Assembly (NCBI GenBank): GCA_029933565.1
Contig: JAOZNY010000061.1
Span: 1 to 13,824, forward strand
Origin: Bacteroidales bacterium
GTDB lineage: Bacteria > Bacteroidota > Bacteroidia > Bacteroidales > F082
Length of the DNA: 13,824 nt
Direction of reading: 5' to 3'
Shown one piece after another: positions 1 to 6,837 of the stretch; position 1 is the stretch's first letter; each line of letters begins with the position of its first letter. The notes below the pieces were generated by a model that saw nothing but the letters and a program-made list of their open reading frames with translations, did not search any database and was not told where the DNA came from. Both the position numbers and the translations under genes were made by a program.

Positions 1-44
1 TTGGCTTCAAATAAAGGGGCTTTTTTCCCTACTAATACTCCCAT
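1..44 (-). CDS. Peroxiredoxin (AhpC/TSA family), N-terminal fragment cut by window edge
   Basis: Reading the minus strand from an ATG at 44-42 gives MGVLVGKKAPLFEA before the sequence runs off the left edge. This matches the usual opening of bacterial 2-Cys peroxiredoxins of the AhpC/Prx1 type, where a short V-G-K-x-A-P-x-F stretch begins the thioredoxin fold. Such enzymes reduce hydrogen peroxide and organic hydroperoxides in the cytoplasm. Only about 15 codons are present, so the peroxidatic cysteine (normally near residue 50) cannot be checked. It is divergent from the membrane-protein gene that begins at 172. The identification rests on the N-terminal motif alone; a different thioredoxin-fold peroxidase such as a Bcp type is possible. 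Confidence 0.75.
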   Translation of the reverse strand, partial: MGVLVGKKAPLFEA

Positions 45-81
45 AATTATTTATGTTTTAAGTTTTAAAAATTTTAGTTTG

Positions 82-89
82 CAAAATTA
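82..89 (-). promoter_or_regulatory. Putative -7 element for the peroxiredoxin gene
   Basis: On the minus strand 89-82 reads TAATTTTG, a full match to the Bacteroidota -7 consensus TAnnTTTG, 37 bases before the peroxiredoxin ATG. No TTTG lies at the expected -33 spacing, so the call rests on one box in AT-rich DNA. Confidence 0.3.
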
Positions 90-114
90 AGAATAATTTT
101 AAATAAGAGATAAG

Positions 115-145
115 TTGCTTGTTAACAAAACTTAAACTATTTCTG
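115..145 (+). promoter_or_regulatory. Putative promoter of the membrane-protein gene
   Basis: TTG at 115-117 is followed after 20 bases by TATTTCTG at 138-145, which matches TAnnTTTG except at one position. The spacing is within the Bacteroidota -33/-7 range, and transcription would begin roughly 20 bases before the ATG at 172. The surrounding DNA is very AT-rich, so chance matches are likely. Confidence 0.35.
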
Positions 146-171
146 TATGACATCTAGATTTTTTTTAAAAA

Positions 172-873
172 ATGAAAACAGATGCTTTTTCCTCCCCCGA
201 GCCTTTTATTCCTGATGTTGGCTCAAGTTACAGCATTGGTTGGGAACTGATGAAAAAATTCTTTTTGGAACTTTTACTCTTATTAGTCATTTCAATGGCA
301 ATCCAGATGCCTATTCAAATTATGATGAAGAGTTTTGAAATTGATGTATCGGCAGGGACTATCTTTCTGGGTATCTTAGGTCTTGCGTTATCAATTTTAG
401 CGGGAATACCAATCTCCTACGGCATTGATTTTGTTAACCTTAAACTTGTTAGAGGCGAGAAATTTGATGTTGGCGATTTATTTATTGGATTTAGAGAAAA
501 CTATTTAAATGTTGTTCTCTCAGGAATTTTAGTTGGCGCAATTGTAATAGCAGGTTTTATCCTGCTTATTATTCCCGGAATTATTTTTGCAATAAAACTT
601 TCCTTTGTTCCTTACCTGGTAATTGATAAAAAACTTGATGCTGTTGAGGCAGTTAAAACCAGTTGGGATATGACCACCGGTCACTCCGGTACATTATTTT
701 TAATGTTTTTGTTAGCAATCCCTATTTTCCTTTTGGGTCTGATTTTATTGATTGTTGGAATATTTCCTGCAATTATTTGGATTACGGCTGCCTTTGCAGC
801 AATGTACCATGCAGTTGACTTAAGGGGCAATCCACCCAAAGAAAATGAGGAGACTGTATTAGAAGTTGAATAA
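172..873 (+). CDS. Multi-pass inner-membrane protein of unknown function
   Basis: The product has 233 residues with about five hydrophobic segments: roughly 30-50, 62-88, 112-138 (possibly extended to 150), 174-196 and 198-214. The ends are hydrophilic, and the C-terminal tail is acidic (ENEETVLEVE). The central part, LLIIPGIIFAIKLSFVPYLV followed by a D-K-K-L-D-A-V-E-A-V-K-x-S helix, resembles the loosely defined DUF975/YciC-like group of bacterial membrane proteins, in which a Pro-Gly-Ile turn precedes an amphipathic segment ending in W-x-x-T. No catalytic motif is visible, and I do not assign a function. The ATG at 172 follows a T/A run and is the first in frame. The gene is convergent with ispE, with only six bases between the stop codons, so read-through antisense transcription is possible. 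Confidence 0.85.
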   Translation: MKTDAFSSPEPFIPDVGSSYSIGWELMKKFFLELLLLLVISMAIQMPIQIMMKSFEIDVSAGTIFLGILGLALSILAGIPISYGIDFVNLKLVRGEKFDVGDLFIGFRENYLNVVLSGILVGAIVIAGFILLIIPGIIFAIKLSFVPYLVIDKKLDAVEAVKTSWDMTTGHSGTLFLMFLLAIPIFLLGLILLIVGIFPAIIWITAAFAAMYHAVDLRGNPPKENEETVLEVE

Positions 874-879
874 GGCTAC

Positions 880-1686
880 TTACAAAGTGCCCTGCCAAAC
901 AAACTCTGCTTTATCATTATTTGAAAGCTTAAGTTTTATTTTTGATATTGCAAAAATAGTTGGCCCCGATCCACTTAGCGAAACATAATCCGCCCCTAAA
1001 TTATAAAGTGAATTTTTAATAATATTTAAGTTAGGGAAGATGGGTTTAACTACATTTTCAAAATCATTATTTAGTAGGTGTTCCCAACTTGAAATTTCGC
1101 CTTGAATTACTTCTGTAATGTTTAACTCAGGTGTTTTTACTCTTGAAAGATTGTAGGCCTCTTTTGTTGAGATACTGATATTTGGTTTTATTAAACTCAA
1201 ATGCTTGCCTTTTAAATTCAATTTAATTCCACTTAAACTTTCACCTTTTTTTTCAGCAAGAGCCGTTTTGTTTTTTATAAAAAACGGACAGTCGCTACCT
1301 ACATCAGTAATAAAGTTTTCCATTTCATTTTCCGACAAGCCTAAATTGTAATTGTAATTTATTTCTTTTAAGAAAAAAGCGGCATTAGAAGAGCCACCAC
1401 CAAGTCCTGAAGCAATAGGAATATTTTTTAGGAGCTTTATTTTAAAAGCAGGAATATTGAATTTCTCTTTTAGTTTTACCCACGTTTTGAAAATTGTATT
1501 CTCCTCAGTAATAGTTAATGAGGTAGTGTTAAAAATTTCAATTGTAAATTTCTTTGCTTCCTGAAATTCTAAAACATCAAAAAGAGGAATAGGCAAAATA
1601 ACAGTTTCAATATTATGAAAACCATCATTTCGTTTCTCAATAATATTGAGACCCAGGTTTATTTTAGCATTTGGAAAACAAATCAT
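880..1686 (-). CDS. ispE: 4-diphosphocytidyl-2-C-methyl-D-erythritol kinase
   Basis: This GHMP-family kinase phosphorylates the 2-hydroxyl of CDP-methylerythritol with ATP, the fourth step of the MEP route to isopentenyl diphosphate in the cytoplasm. At 268 residues it is slightly shorter than the usual 270-290. The opening PNAKINLGL (residues 5-13) includes K8, corresponding to the conserved substrate-site lysine. The glycine-rich ATP loop P-I-A-S-G-L-G-G-G-S-S-N-A-A spans 90-103. GSDCPFF (130-136) contains D132, the position of the catalytic aspartate in family members. The GHMP C-terminal motif LSGSGPT is at 237-243. All key motifs are intact. The start ATG lies directly before the PNAKIN motif, as is typical. 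The upstream leader holds a GC-rich palindrome (1709-1750). The gene appears to be monocistronic. Confidence 0.96.
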   Translation of the reverse strand: MICFPNAKINLGLNIIEKRNDGFHNIETVILPIPLFDVLEFQEAKKFTIEIFNTTSLTITEENTIFKTWVKLKEKFNIPAFKIKLLKNIPIASGLGGGSSNAAFFLKEINYNYNLGLSENEMENFITDVGSDCPFFIKNKTALAEKKGESLSGIKLNLKGKHLSLIKPNISISTKEAYNLSRVKTPELNITEVIQGEISSWEHLLNNDFENVVKPIFPNLNIIKNSLYNLGADYVSLSGSGPTIFAISKIKLKLSNNDKAEFVWQGTL

Positions 1687-1708
1687 ATTTTACTATTGTT
1701 GCTGCTTG

Positions 1709-1750
1709 TCCGCCTTACTTCGCTGCTACTTAGTGCATGCGGTAGGCGGA
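1709..1750. repeat. GC-rich inverted repeat, TCCGCCT arms
   Basis: TCCGCCT at 1709-1715 is the reverse complement of AGGCGGA at 1744-1750, with 28 bases between them. With one bulged T the pairing can extend by two base pairs. The left end, TTGTCCGCCT at 1706-1715, is a 10-base match to the minus strand of the palindrome cluster at 9501-9562, so both appear to belong to one repeat family. It is clearly GC-richer than its surroundings. It would lie in the ispE 5' leader if transcription starts near 1780. Confidence 0.7.
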
Positions 1751-1785
1751 TTGCTGCCTTTAACTTCAATACATTTAATTATCAA

Positions 1786-1793
1786 CAAAGGTA
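1786..1793 (-). promoter_or_regulatory. Putative -7 element for ispE
   Basis: The minus strand reads TACCTTTG here, a full match to TAnnTTTG. Transcription would start near 1780 and give a leader of about 95 bases carrying the 1709-1750 inverted repeat. No -33 TTTG is found at the expected distance. Confidence 0.4.
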
Positions 1794-1813
1794 GCAATAA
1801 TCGCTTTTTCTTA

Positions 1814-1821
1814 TATTTTTG
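1814..1821 (+). promoter_or_regulatory. Putative -7 element for the GH3 gene
   Basis: TATTTTTG matches TAnnTTTG fully and lies 22 bases before the ATG at 1844, which would leave a leader of about 15 bases. The -33 box is not recognisable. Together with the minus-strand element at 1786-1793 it suggests a compact divergent promoter. Confidence 0.4.
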
Positions 1822-1843
1822 GTGACCAAACTAACGAAATTTC

Positions 1844-3349
1844 ATGACCTTAATTAGTTCTGTGCTTAACTGGCTGATGAAGAAGCGCATTCATCAGATT
1901 GAGTTGTTTAAAAAGTATCCAAATGAGGTACAGGAAGAATTGCTGAAGAAACTAATCACTACTTCAAAAAGTACTGTCTGGGGTCAGCAATACGACTATA
2001 AAAGCATAAAGACAATTAATGATTTCAAGCAAAGAGTACCAATTAGTACTTATGAAGATATTTTCCCTTATATCGACAGATTAAGAAAAGGGGAAGCAAA
2101 TATATTATGGCCAGGTGAAATTGTGGGTTTTGCAAAGTCCTCAGGAACGACGGCCGGAAAGAGTAAATTTATTCCTGTAAGCATCGATTCTCTTGAAGAC
2201 TGCCATTATAAAGGAGGCAAAGATATGCTATCGGTTTATTTTAATCTTGTACCTGACTCTAAATTGTTTGAGGGAAAAAGCCTTGTTATGGGAGGCAGTG
2301 GCAATATTCAGGAAGTAAGCAATACTACTTTTTATGAAGGCGACCTTTCAGCTATTTTAATAAATAATTTACCATTTTGGGCTCAGTTTGTACGTACGCC
2401 TTCAACTACCATCGCTCTTATGGACGAATGGGAAAGCAAACTTGAATTAATAATGGAATCAACACTTGACCACGATGTTACTGGTTTGTCTGGTGTGCCG
2501 TCGTGGATGCTTGTTCTTATAAGGAAGGTATTGGAAAAATCAGGTATGAATACTCTTAATGAACTGTGGCCAAACTTGGAAGTATTTTTTCATGGCGGAG
2601 TAAACTTCGACCCTTATAAACAACAGTATCAGGATCTTATTCAATCTGATAAGATGCAATATTTTAATACTTATAATGCATCGGAAGGCTTTTTTGCAAT
2701 TCAAGATCAACTGCATAGCGATGATATGCTTTTAATGTTGGATTACGGGATTTATTATGAGTTTGTTCCTGTATCAGAACAACTTGGCAAAAACCCAAAA
2801 TCACTTTCATTATCAGAAGTTGAGATAGGTGTAAACTATGCAATTATTATTTCTACCAATGCCGGCTTGTGGCGTTATAAAATTGGCGATACGGTCAGTT
2901 TTACTTCGCTAAACCCCTATAGGATAAGAATAACAGGAAGGACGAAGAATTTTATTAATGCAGTTGGAGAGGAACTTATAATTGATAATGCCGAAAGGGC
3001 ACTTCATATTGCTTGTCAGAAAACATCTTCACAAATAGTTGAATACACAGCAGCACCATATTTTAAAGGAGACGAAATAACTCATCAATGGTTAATTGAA
3101 TTTGTTAAACAGCCTGAGAATATTGAGTATTTTACTGAAACTTTTGATAATGCGCTCAAATCTTTAAATTCAGATTATGAAGCCAAAAGGTATCATAACT
3201 TAGTATTGAAGGAGCCTTTGGTGCAGGTAATGCCGGAGAAAACATTTTACAACTGGATGAAGAACAGGGAAAAACTTGGTGGTCAGAATAAAGTACCCCG
3301 ACTGTCAAATAACCGGGAGTATGTAGATGATTTACTTAAAATGCTATAA
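1844..3349 (+). CDS. GH3-family acyl-adenylating enzyme (auxin-responsive GH3-like)
   Basis: The 501-residue product belongs to the GH3 branch of the ANL adenylate-forming superfamily. Plant GH3 enzymes adenylate a carboxylic acid and join it to an amino acid; substrates of the bacterial relatives are mostly unknown. The ATP-binding loop SSGTTAGKSKFIP lies at 99-111. YNASEG (277-282) is the adenine/ribose-site motif. WRYKIGD (343-349) carries the ribose-binding aspartate. GRTKNFINAVGEEL (365-378) is the hinge into the C-terminal cap. All core motifs are intact and the length fits bacterial members. The N-terminus is not a signal peptide, so the enzyme is expected in the cytoplasm. The next gene begins 56 bases downstream with its own promoter-like site. 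The family call is firm; amido-synthetase activity and substrate are inference. Confidence 0.93.
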   Translation: MTLISSVLNWLMKKRIHQIELFKKYPNEVQEELLKKLITTSKSTVWGQQYDYKSIKTINDFKQRVPISTYEDIFPYIDRLRKGEANILWPGEIVGFAKSSGTTAGKSKFIPVSIDSLEDCHYKGGKDMLSVYFNLVPDSKLFEGKSLVMGGSGNIQEVSNTTFYEGDLSAILINNLPFWAQFVRTPSTTIALMDEWESKLELIMESTLDHDVTGLSGVPSWMLVLIRKVLEKSGMNTLNELWPNLEVFFHGGVNFDPYKQQYQDLIQSDKMQYFNTYNASEGFFAIQDQLHSDDMLLMLDYGIYYEFVPVSEQLGKNPKSLSLSEVEIGVNYAIIISTNAGLWRYKIGDTVSFTSLNPYRIRITGRTKNFINAVGEELIIDNAERALHIACQKTSSQIVEYTAAPYFKGDEITHQWLIEFVKQPENIEYFTETFDNALKSLNSDYEAKRYHNLVLKEPLVQVMPEKTFYNWMKNREKLGGQNKVPRLSNNREYVDDLLKML

Positions 3350-3357
3350 ACTTCAAA

Positions 3358-3388
3358 TTTGGAGTTAAATTAAAAAATATTAAATTCG
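3358..3388 (+). promoter_or_regulatory. Putative promoter of the deoxynucleoside kinase-kdsB genes
   Basis: TTTG at 3358-3361, a 19-base spacer, then TAAATTCG at 3381-3388 (seven of eight matches to TAnnTTTG, C instead of T at position 7). Spacing and order agree with the Bacteroidota -33/-7 consensus. Transcription would start close to 3395, giving only about a 10-base leader to the ATG at 3406. Confidence 0.5.
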
Positions 3389-3405
3389 TAAAAAAAAACA
3401 ACCTT

Positions 3406-4017
3406 ATGCATATTGCGATAGCGGGAAATATAGGATCGGGAAAAACAACCCTTACAAGGCTTCTTTCGAAGCATTTTAACTGGAAACCAAATTATGAAGA
3501 TGTGGAGAATAATCCGTATTTGCACAGTTTTTACGAAGATATGCAGAGATGGTCGTTCAATCTACAGGTGTATTTTCTTAACTCCAGATTTCGTCAGGTT
3601 GTTGAAATCCGAAAAAGTGGCAAAAATGTAGTTCAAGACCGAACGATTTATGAGGATGCTTATATTTTCGCTCCTAATCTTCATGCCATGAACCTGATGT
3701 CAACGCGTGATTTTCAAAACTATATTTCGCTTTTCGAGTTGATGAGTTCATTTATTCAGGCACCTGATCTGCTAATATATTTGCGCGCCACTGTTCCAAC
3801 ATTAGTTGATCAAATTCAGAACAGAGGACGTGATTATGAGGAGTCAATTCGCCTTGATTATTTAAAATTGCTCAACGAAAGGTATGAGAACTGGATTAAC
3901 GGTTATAAATTAGGTAAACTCCTGATAATTGATGTTGACAATATGGACTTTACGAAACCTGAAGACTTAAGTATTGTAATTGACAAAGTGAATGGTGAAC
4001 TCCACGGATTGTTTTAA
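3406..4017 (+). CDS. Deoxynucleoside kinase (deoxyadenosine/deoxyguanosine kinase type)
   Basis: The 203-residue product phosphorylates deoxynucleosides at the 5' position for dNTP salvage in the cytoplasm. The P-loop GNIGSGKT is at 7-14. A glutamate-containing segment follows (31-35, E-D-V-E-N), where the family has its substrate-binding Glu. DRTIYEDAYIFA at 78-89 is the D-R-S/T motif that positions the catalytic and base-contacting residues. The LID region with paired arginines, QNRGRDYE, lies at 138-145. The length is normal for bacterial dAK/dGK enzymes. Which nucleoside is preferred cannot be read from the sequence. The start ATG begins just before the P-loop strand. kdsB starts three bases after this stop codon, so the two are very probably cotranscribed, though they belong to different pathways. 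Confidence 0.93.
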   Translation: MHIAIAGNIGSGKTTLTRLLSKHFNWKPNYEDVENNPYLHSFYEDMQRWSFNLQVYFLNSRFRQVVEIRKSGKNVVQDRTIYEDAYIFAPNLHAMNLMSTRDFQNYISLFELMSSFIQAPDLLIYLRATVPTLVDQIQNRGRDYEESIRLDYLKLLNERYENWINGYKLGKLLIIDVDNMDFTKPEDLSIVIDKVNGELHGLF

Positions 4018-4020
4018 AAA

Positions 4021-4770
4021 ATGAATATACTTGGAGTAATACCTGCACGTTATGCCTCGAGCCGTTTTCCTGGAAAACCACTGGCTGAGATCAAAGGCAA
4101 AACTATGATTCAGCGGGTTTACGAACAGGCAAAAAAATCATCAAAAATCACAAATGTAATAATCGCCACCGACGACCAAAGGATAGTTGATAATGCAATA
4201 GGTTTTGGTGGCGAAGTTGTGCTTACTTCCGAATCACATTTAAATGGTACTTCCCGTTGCCATGAAGTATTGGAGATAAAAAATTCACAAAGGCCGGGTT
4301 TTTACGATGCGGTAATTAATATTCAGGGCGATGAGCCTTTTATCGATCCCGGTCAAATTGATCAGGTTTGTAATATTCTTATTAACCGTAAAGCAGCCAT
4401 TGCTACGCTTGCTAAAAAAATTGAAGAAACAGAAGATTTGTTTAACCCGAATATTGTTAAAGTTGTTTTTGATAAAATGCAAAAGGCACTTTATTTTAGC
4501 CGTAGCCCAATACCTTTTGTTCAATCTCAACCAAAAGAAGATTGGTTAAAACATGCAACATTTTATAAGCATATTGGTATTTATGGTTTTTCAACAGATA
4601 TTTTGAAGAAAATTGTAATGTTGAAAGTAGGTAAATATGAGCATTTGGAAAGTCTTGAACAATTGCGTTGGCTTGAGAATGGTATTGATATAACTGTTGA
4701 CATTACTGAATTTGAGAGTGTTGGCATCGATAGCCCTGAAGATCTCCAGAAACTTATTAACAAAATTTGA
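4021..4770 (+). CDS. kdsB: 3-deoxy-manno-octulosonate cytidylyltransferase (CMP-KDO synthetase)
   Basis: This enzyme activates KDO with CTP to CMP-KDO, the donor for lipid A/LPS inner-core assembly, in the cytoplasm. The 249 residues agree with the usual length (about 248). The nucleotide-binding opening IPARYASSRFPGKPL is at 7-21. INIQGDEPFI (99-108) contains the metal-binding Asp of the QGDEP motif. YFSRSPIPF, HIGIYGF and YEHLESLEQLR follow in the expected order, and GIDSPEDL near the C-terminus carries the second metal-site Asp. One departure is visible: the usual G-T-(D/E)-R motif reads G-T-S-R at 76-79. It follows the kinase gene by three bases. The downstream gene's promoter-like TTTG box overlaps the end of this reading frame. 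Confidence 0.95.
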   Translation: MNILGVIPARYASSRFPGKPLAEIKGKTMIQRVYEQAKKSSKITNVIIATDDQRIVDNAIGFGGEVVLTSESHLNGTSRCHEVLEIKNSQRPGFYDAVINIQGDEPFIDPGQIDQVCNILINRKAAIATLAKKIEETEDLFNPNIVKVVFDKMQKALYFSRSPIPFVQSQPKEDWLKHATFYKHIGIYGFSTDILKKIVMLKVGKYEHLESLEQLRWLENGIDITVDITEFESVGIDSPEDLQKLINKI

Positions 4771-4797
4771 AAAAAGGGAGGCATATTCCTACTTTAG
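4766..4797 (+). promoter_or_regulatory. Putative promoter of the HU/SPOR gene, overlapping the end of kdsB
   Basis: TTTG at 4766-4769 spans the kdsB stop codon. After a 20-base spacer comes TACTTTAG at 4790-4797, matching TAnnTTTG at seven of eight positions. Transcription would begin about 4803, leaving a leader of roughly 18 bases to the ATG at 4821. This supports 4821 as the start and makes the TTG at 4767 part of the promoter rather than a start codon. Confidence 0.5.
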
Positions 4798-4820
4798 CAA
4801 GTTCAATTGTACCATTACTG

Positions 4821-6080
4821 ATGAAGATAGCAAAATATATAGGCGATTTAATTTTTGATTACGAATGTGTTGTAATTCCTGAGTTTGGTGGGTTTATCTC
4901 AACCGAGAAAAGTGCCGTTATTAATAAGGTTACTAACCAGTTTATTCCCCCTTCAAAGGATATTATTTTTAATGTTCACCTTAAAGCAAACGATGGCTTA
5001 CTTGTAAATTATGTGGCTCAGCACGAGGGTATTTCATTTGAGAAAGCGAAAATAAAAGTTGATAGATTTTCACTTTTATGTCGTAAGGCAGTGGATGATG
5101 GTGAAAGAATTAAGTTTAACAATATTGGCTATATTTTTCGCGATGAGCAGGAAAATATTGTTTTTATTCAAGACAAGACTGTTAACTTTAATGCTGATGC
5201 TTTTGGTTTGAGTAGTTTTGTTTCGCCGGCAATAAAACGAACAAATAGCGAAGAAAAAATAAAAGAAGTCTTTTCAAAGAAAGTTAAAACGGACGACAAA
5301 AAAAATTCAAGAAATATTTCAGGTAAGAGAAAAGATAGGAGGGTACCTTCGGAGGCAGGAATAATTGAAAGAACTCCTAGATCTGGAAAATTGATTGTTA
5401 AGCGGTCACTAGTTTTTGTTCTCCTTATTTTATTTGCGTTTAGTGCCTATTATGGAATAAGTAACAGACATGAAATGTTTAATTACTGGGATAATAACAA
5501 AGCAAAAATACCATTGTTATACAATAACCCCAACGATTATTTAGAAGCAAATGAAGGAAACCTGCCACTGGAAAAGGTAGATGTAAATCAGGCAAGTTGG
5601 GTATCAAGTTTGTTCGATTTTAACAAAAAAGATGCAGTTTATAAAATGGCAACTTATAAGCCTTCTGACAATTCAATACTTGAGGACCTCCCTGTGGAGA
5701 ATAAAAATATTGAAACAGTGGAGGAAACAGTGGTTAATGAAGTTGTAGTTGTTGAAACTGTAAATAAAGAACCCTCTCAAAATGTAGTAACAGAACCGGA
5801 AATAGAAAGTGTTACAGTAAAAGAGACAGTTTCTAAAGTAAGTATAGTTAAGCAAAATAGGATATTTATTATTGCAGGCTCCTTCAAAAGCAAAGTTAAT
5901 GCCGAGAAACTTGTTGCCAGTCTTAAAAATGACGGTTACGATGCAGCCGTTGCTGACACAAATTCTAGCGGAATGTTTAGAGTTGCTTATAGCAGTTTTG
6001 GCACTATGAATGAAGCCAAGAGTAGTTTAGTTGCTGTTAGGAGGGAATCTAACCCTAATGCGTGGATTCTTAAGAAATAA
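4821..6080 (+). CDS. HU-CCDC81-type and SPOR domain membrane protein
   Basis: From the ATG at 4821 the product has 419 residues. An open frame also exists from a TTG at 4767, but those 18 extra codons coincide with a promoter-like sequence and do not resemble the family N-terminus. Residues 1 to about 135 hold two HU/IHF-like domains of the CCDC81-type (IGDLIFDYECVVIPEFGGFI at 6-25, then F-E-K-A-K ... FNNIGYIF near 73-106). A basic, Lys/Arg-rich linker follows (about 142-195). A single transmembrane helix lies at about 197-213, then an acidic, Val/Glu-rich spacer, and a SPOR domain at about 347-419 (IFIIAGSFKSKVNAEKLVAS onward). SPOR domains bind denuded septal peptidoglycan. The order predicts cytoplasmic DNA-binding-like domains tethered to a periplasmic wall-binding domain. 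A role linking chromosome to division site has been proposed for this family; for this protein it is inference. Confidence 0.9.
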   Translation: MKIAKYIGDLIFDYECVVIPEFGGFISTEKSAVINKVTNQFIPPSKDIIFNVHLKANDGLLVNYVAQHEGISFEKAKIKVDRFSLLCRKAVDDGERIKFNNIGYIFRDEQENIVFIQDKTVNFNADAFGLSSFVSPAIKRTNSEEKIKEVFSKKVKTDDKKNSRNISGKRKDRRVPSEAGIIERTPRSGKLIVKRSLVFVLLILFAFSAYYGISNRHEMFNYWDNNKAKIPLLYNNPNDYLEANEGNLPLEKVDVNQASWVSSLFDFNKKDAVYKMATYKPSDNSILEDLPVENKNIETVEETVVNEVVVVETVNKEPSQNVVTEPEIESVTVKETVSKVSIVKQNRIFIIAGSFKSKVNAEKLVASLKNDGYDAAVADTNSSGMFRVAYSSFGTMNEAKSSLVAVRRESNPNAWILKK

Positions 6081-6094
6081 GATTAATTTTTAAA

Positions 6095-6781
6095 GTGAGT
6101 CAGAAGAACAAACTACAAAAGTTTGCCGAAATTAAAACTTTCGACAACTTTTTTGAATATTCCTACCAAGAAGTTTTAAAAGGATTTCACCTCAAAGGAA
6201 AATGGGCAGAAAAGTTTTTTAAGAACAATAATCCAATTGTTTTGGAACTTGGATGTGGAAAAGGTGAGTATACTACAGGACTTGCTCAGCGTTATCCCGA
6301 AAAGAATTTCATTGGAATAGACATTAAAGGAGCCAGAATTTGGAGAGGATTAAAGACTGCAGAAGAAAAAAAACTGAACAATGTTGCTTTTATAAGGGAA
6401 CGTATTAATTTGGTGGACCACTATTTTGGAAAAGATGAAATATCAGAGATCTGGATTACATTTCCCGATCCCCATGCCCGAGATCCCAAAGCCAGAAAAC
6501 GATTGACTTCACCAGAATTCATTAAGCGTTACACTAGTTTTCTGCGAAAAGATGCAATCATAAACTTAAAAACTGACAACTACATTGTTTTCGAGTCTAC
6601 CCTCGATACAATTCAAGAATACAAACACAAACTTTTGTACCAAACCAATGATATTTATAATCAGGGTTTGGATAATGAGTTAACTCAAATACAGACTTAT
6701 TACGAAAAGAAATGGATTGAGTATGGTACTAAAATAAAATACTTGAAGTTTAGTTTGAACCCCGATATTTTTGAGGATTAA
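6095..6781 (+). CDS. trmB: tRNA (guanine-N7-)-methyltransferase
   Basis: This enzyme transfers a methyl group from S-adenosylmethionine to N7 of G46 in the variable loop of tRNAs. The product has 228 residues. The SAM-binding motif I, ELGCGKGEYT, is at 51-60, followed by an acidic strand end, IGIDIKGAR (73-81). The family signature ITFPDPHARDPKARKRL spans 121-137 and is followed by TSPEFI (138-143), containing the Asp and Arg/Lys residues of the guanine and tRNA site. LKTDNY is at 158-163. The start is a GTG at 6095, 14 bases after the preceding stop codon; no ATG is available before the conserved core. Cotranscription with the HU/SPOR gene is likely from spacing, with no visible promoter between. 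Confidence 0.95.
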   Translation: MSQKNKLQKFAEIKTFDNFFEYSYQEVLKGFHLKGKWAEKFFKNNNPIVLELGCGKGEYTTGLAQRYPEKNFIGIDIKGARIWRGLKTAEEKKLNNVAFIRERINLVDHYFGKDEISEIWITFPDPHARDPKARKRLTSPEFIKRYTSFLRKDAIINLKTDNYIVFESTLDTIQEYKHKLLYQTNDIYNQGLDNELTQIQTYYEKKWIEYGTKIKYLKFSLNPDIFED

Positions 6782-6794
6782 AAAAAACGTTGCG

Positions 6795-6812
6795 TCCCGA
6801 TAACTATCGGGA
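6795..6812. repeat. Short palindrome TCCCGATA-AC-TATCGGGA
   Basis: Arms 6795-6802 and 6805-6812 are perfect 8-base reverse complements around AC. It is embedded in a TTGCG-rich stretch: TTGCGT before it, TTGCGCCTTTGCGTG after it. Palindromes of this CCCGATA/TATCGGG type recur in intergenic DNA of many Bacteroidota. On the plus strand there is no following T-run, so it is not a standard terminator for trmB. On the minus strand a run of seven T follows after a seven-base gap. Confidence 0.65.
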
Positions 6813-6837
6813 TTGCGCCTTTGCGTGAAATCATAAT

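Noticed and set aside
4285..4549. Two small open frames overlapping kdsB (4285-4530 minus, 4331-4549 plus)
   Set aside because: Both lie inside an intact kdsB with all motifs, and their translations show no domain or start context.
4767..4820. Eighteen-codon N-terminal extension of the HU/SPOR protein from a TTG start
   Set aside because: The extension overlaps the kdsB stop codon and a promoter-like sequence, and the conserved family region begins right after the ATG at 4821.
6795..6812. Rho-independent terminator of trmB
   Set aside because: The stem has a two-base centre and no T-run follows on the plus strand, so it fits a repeat palindrome better.
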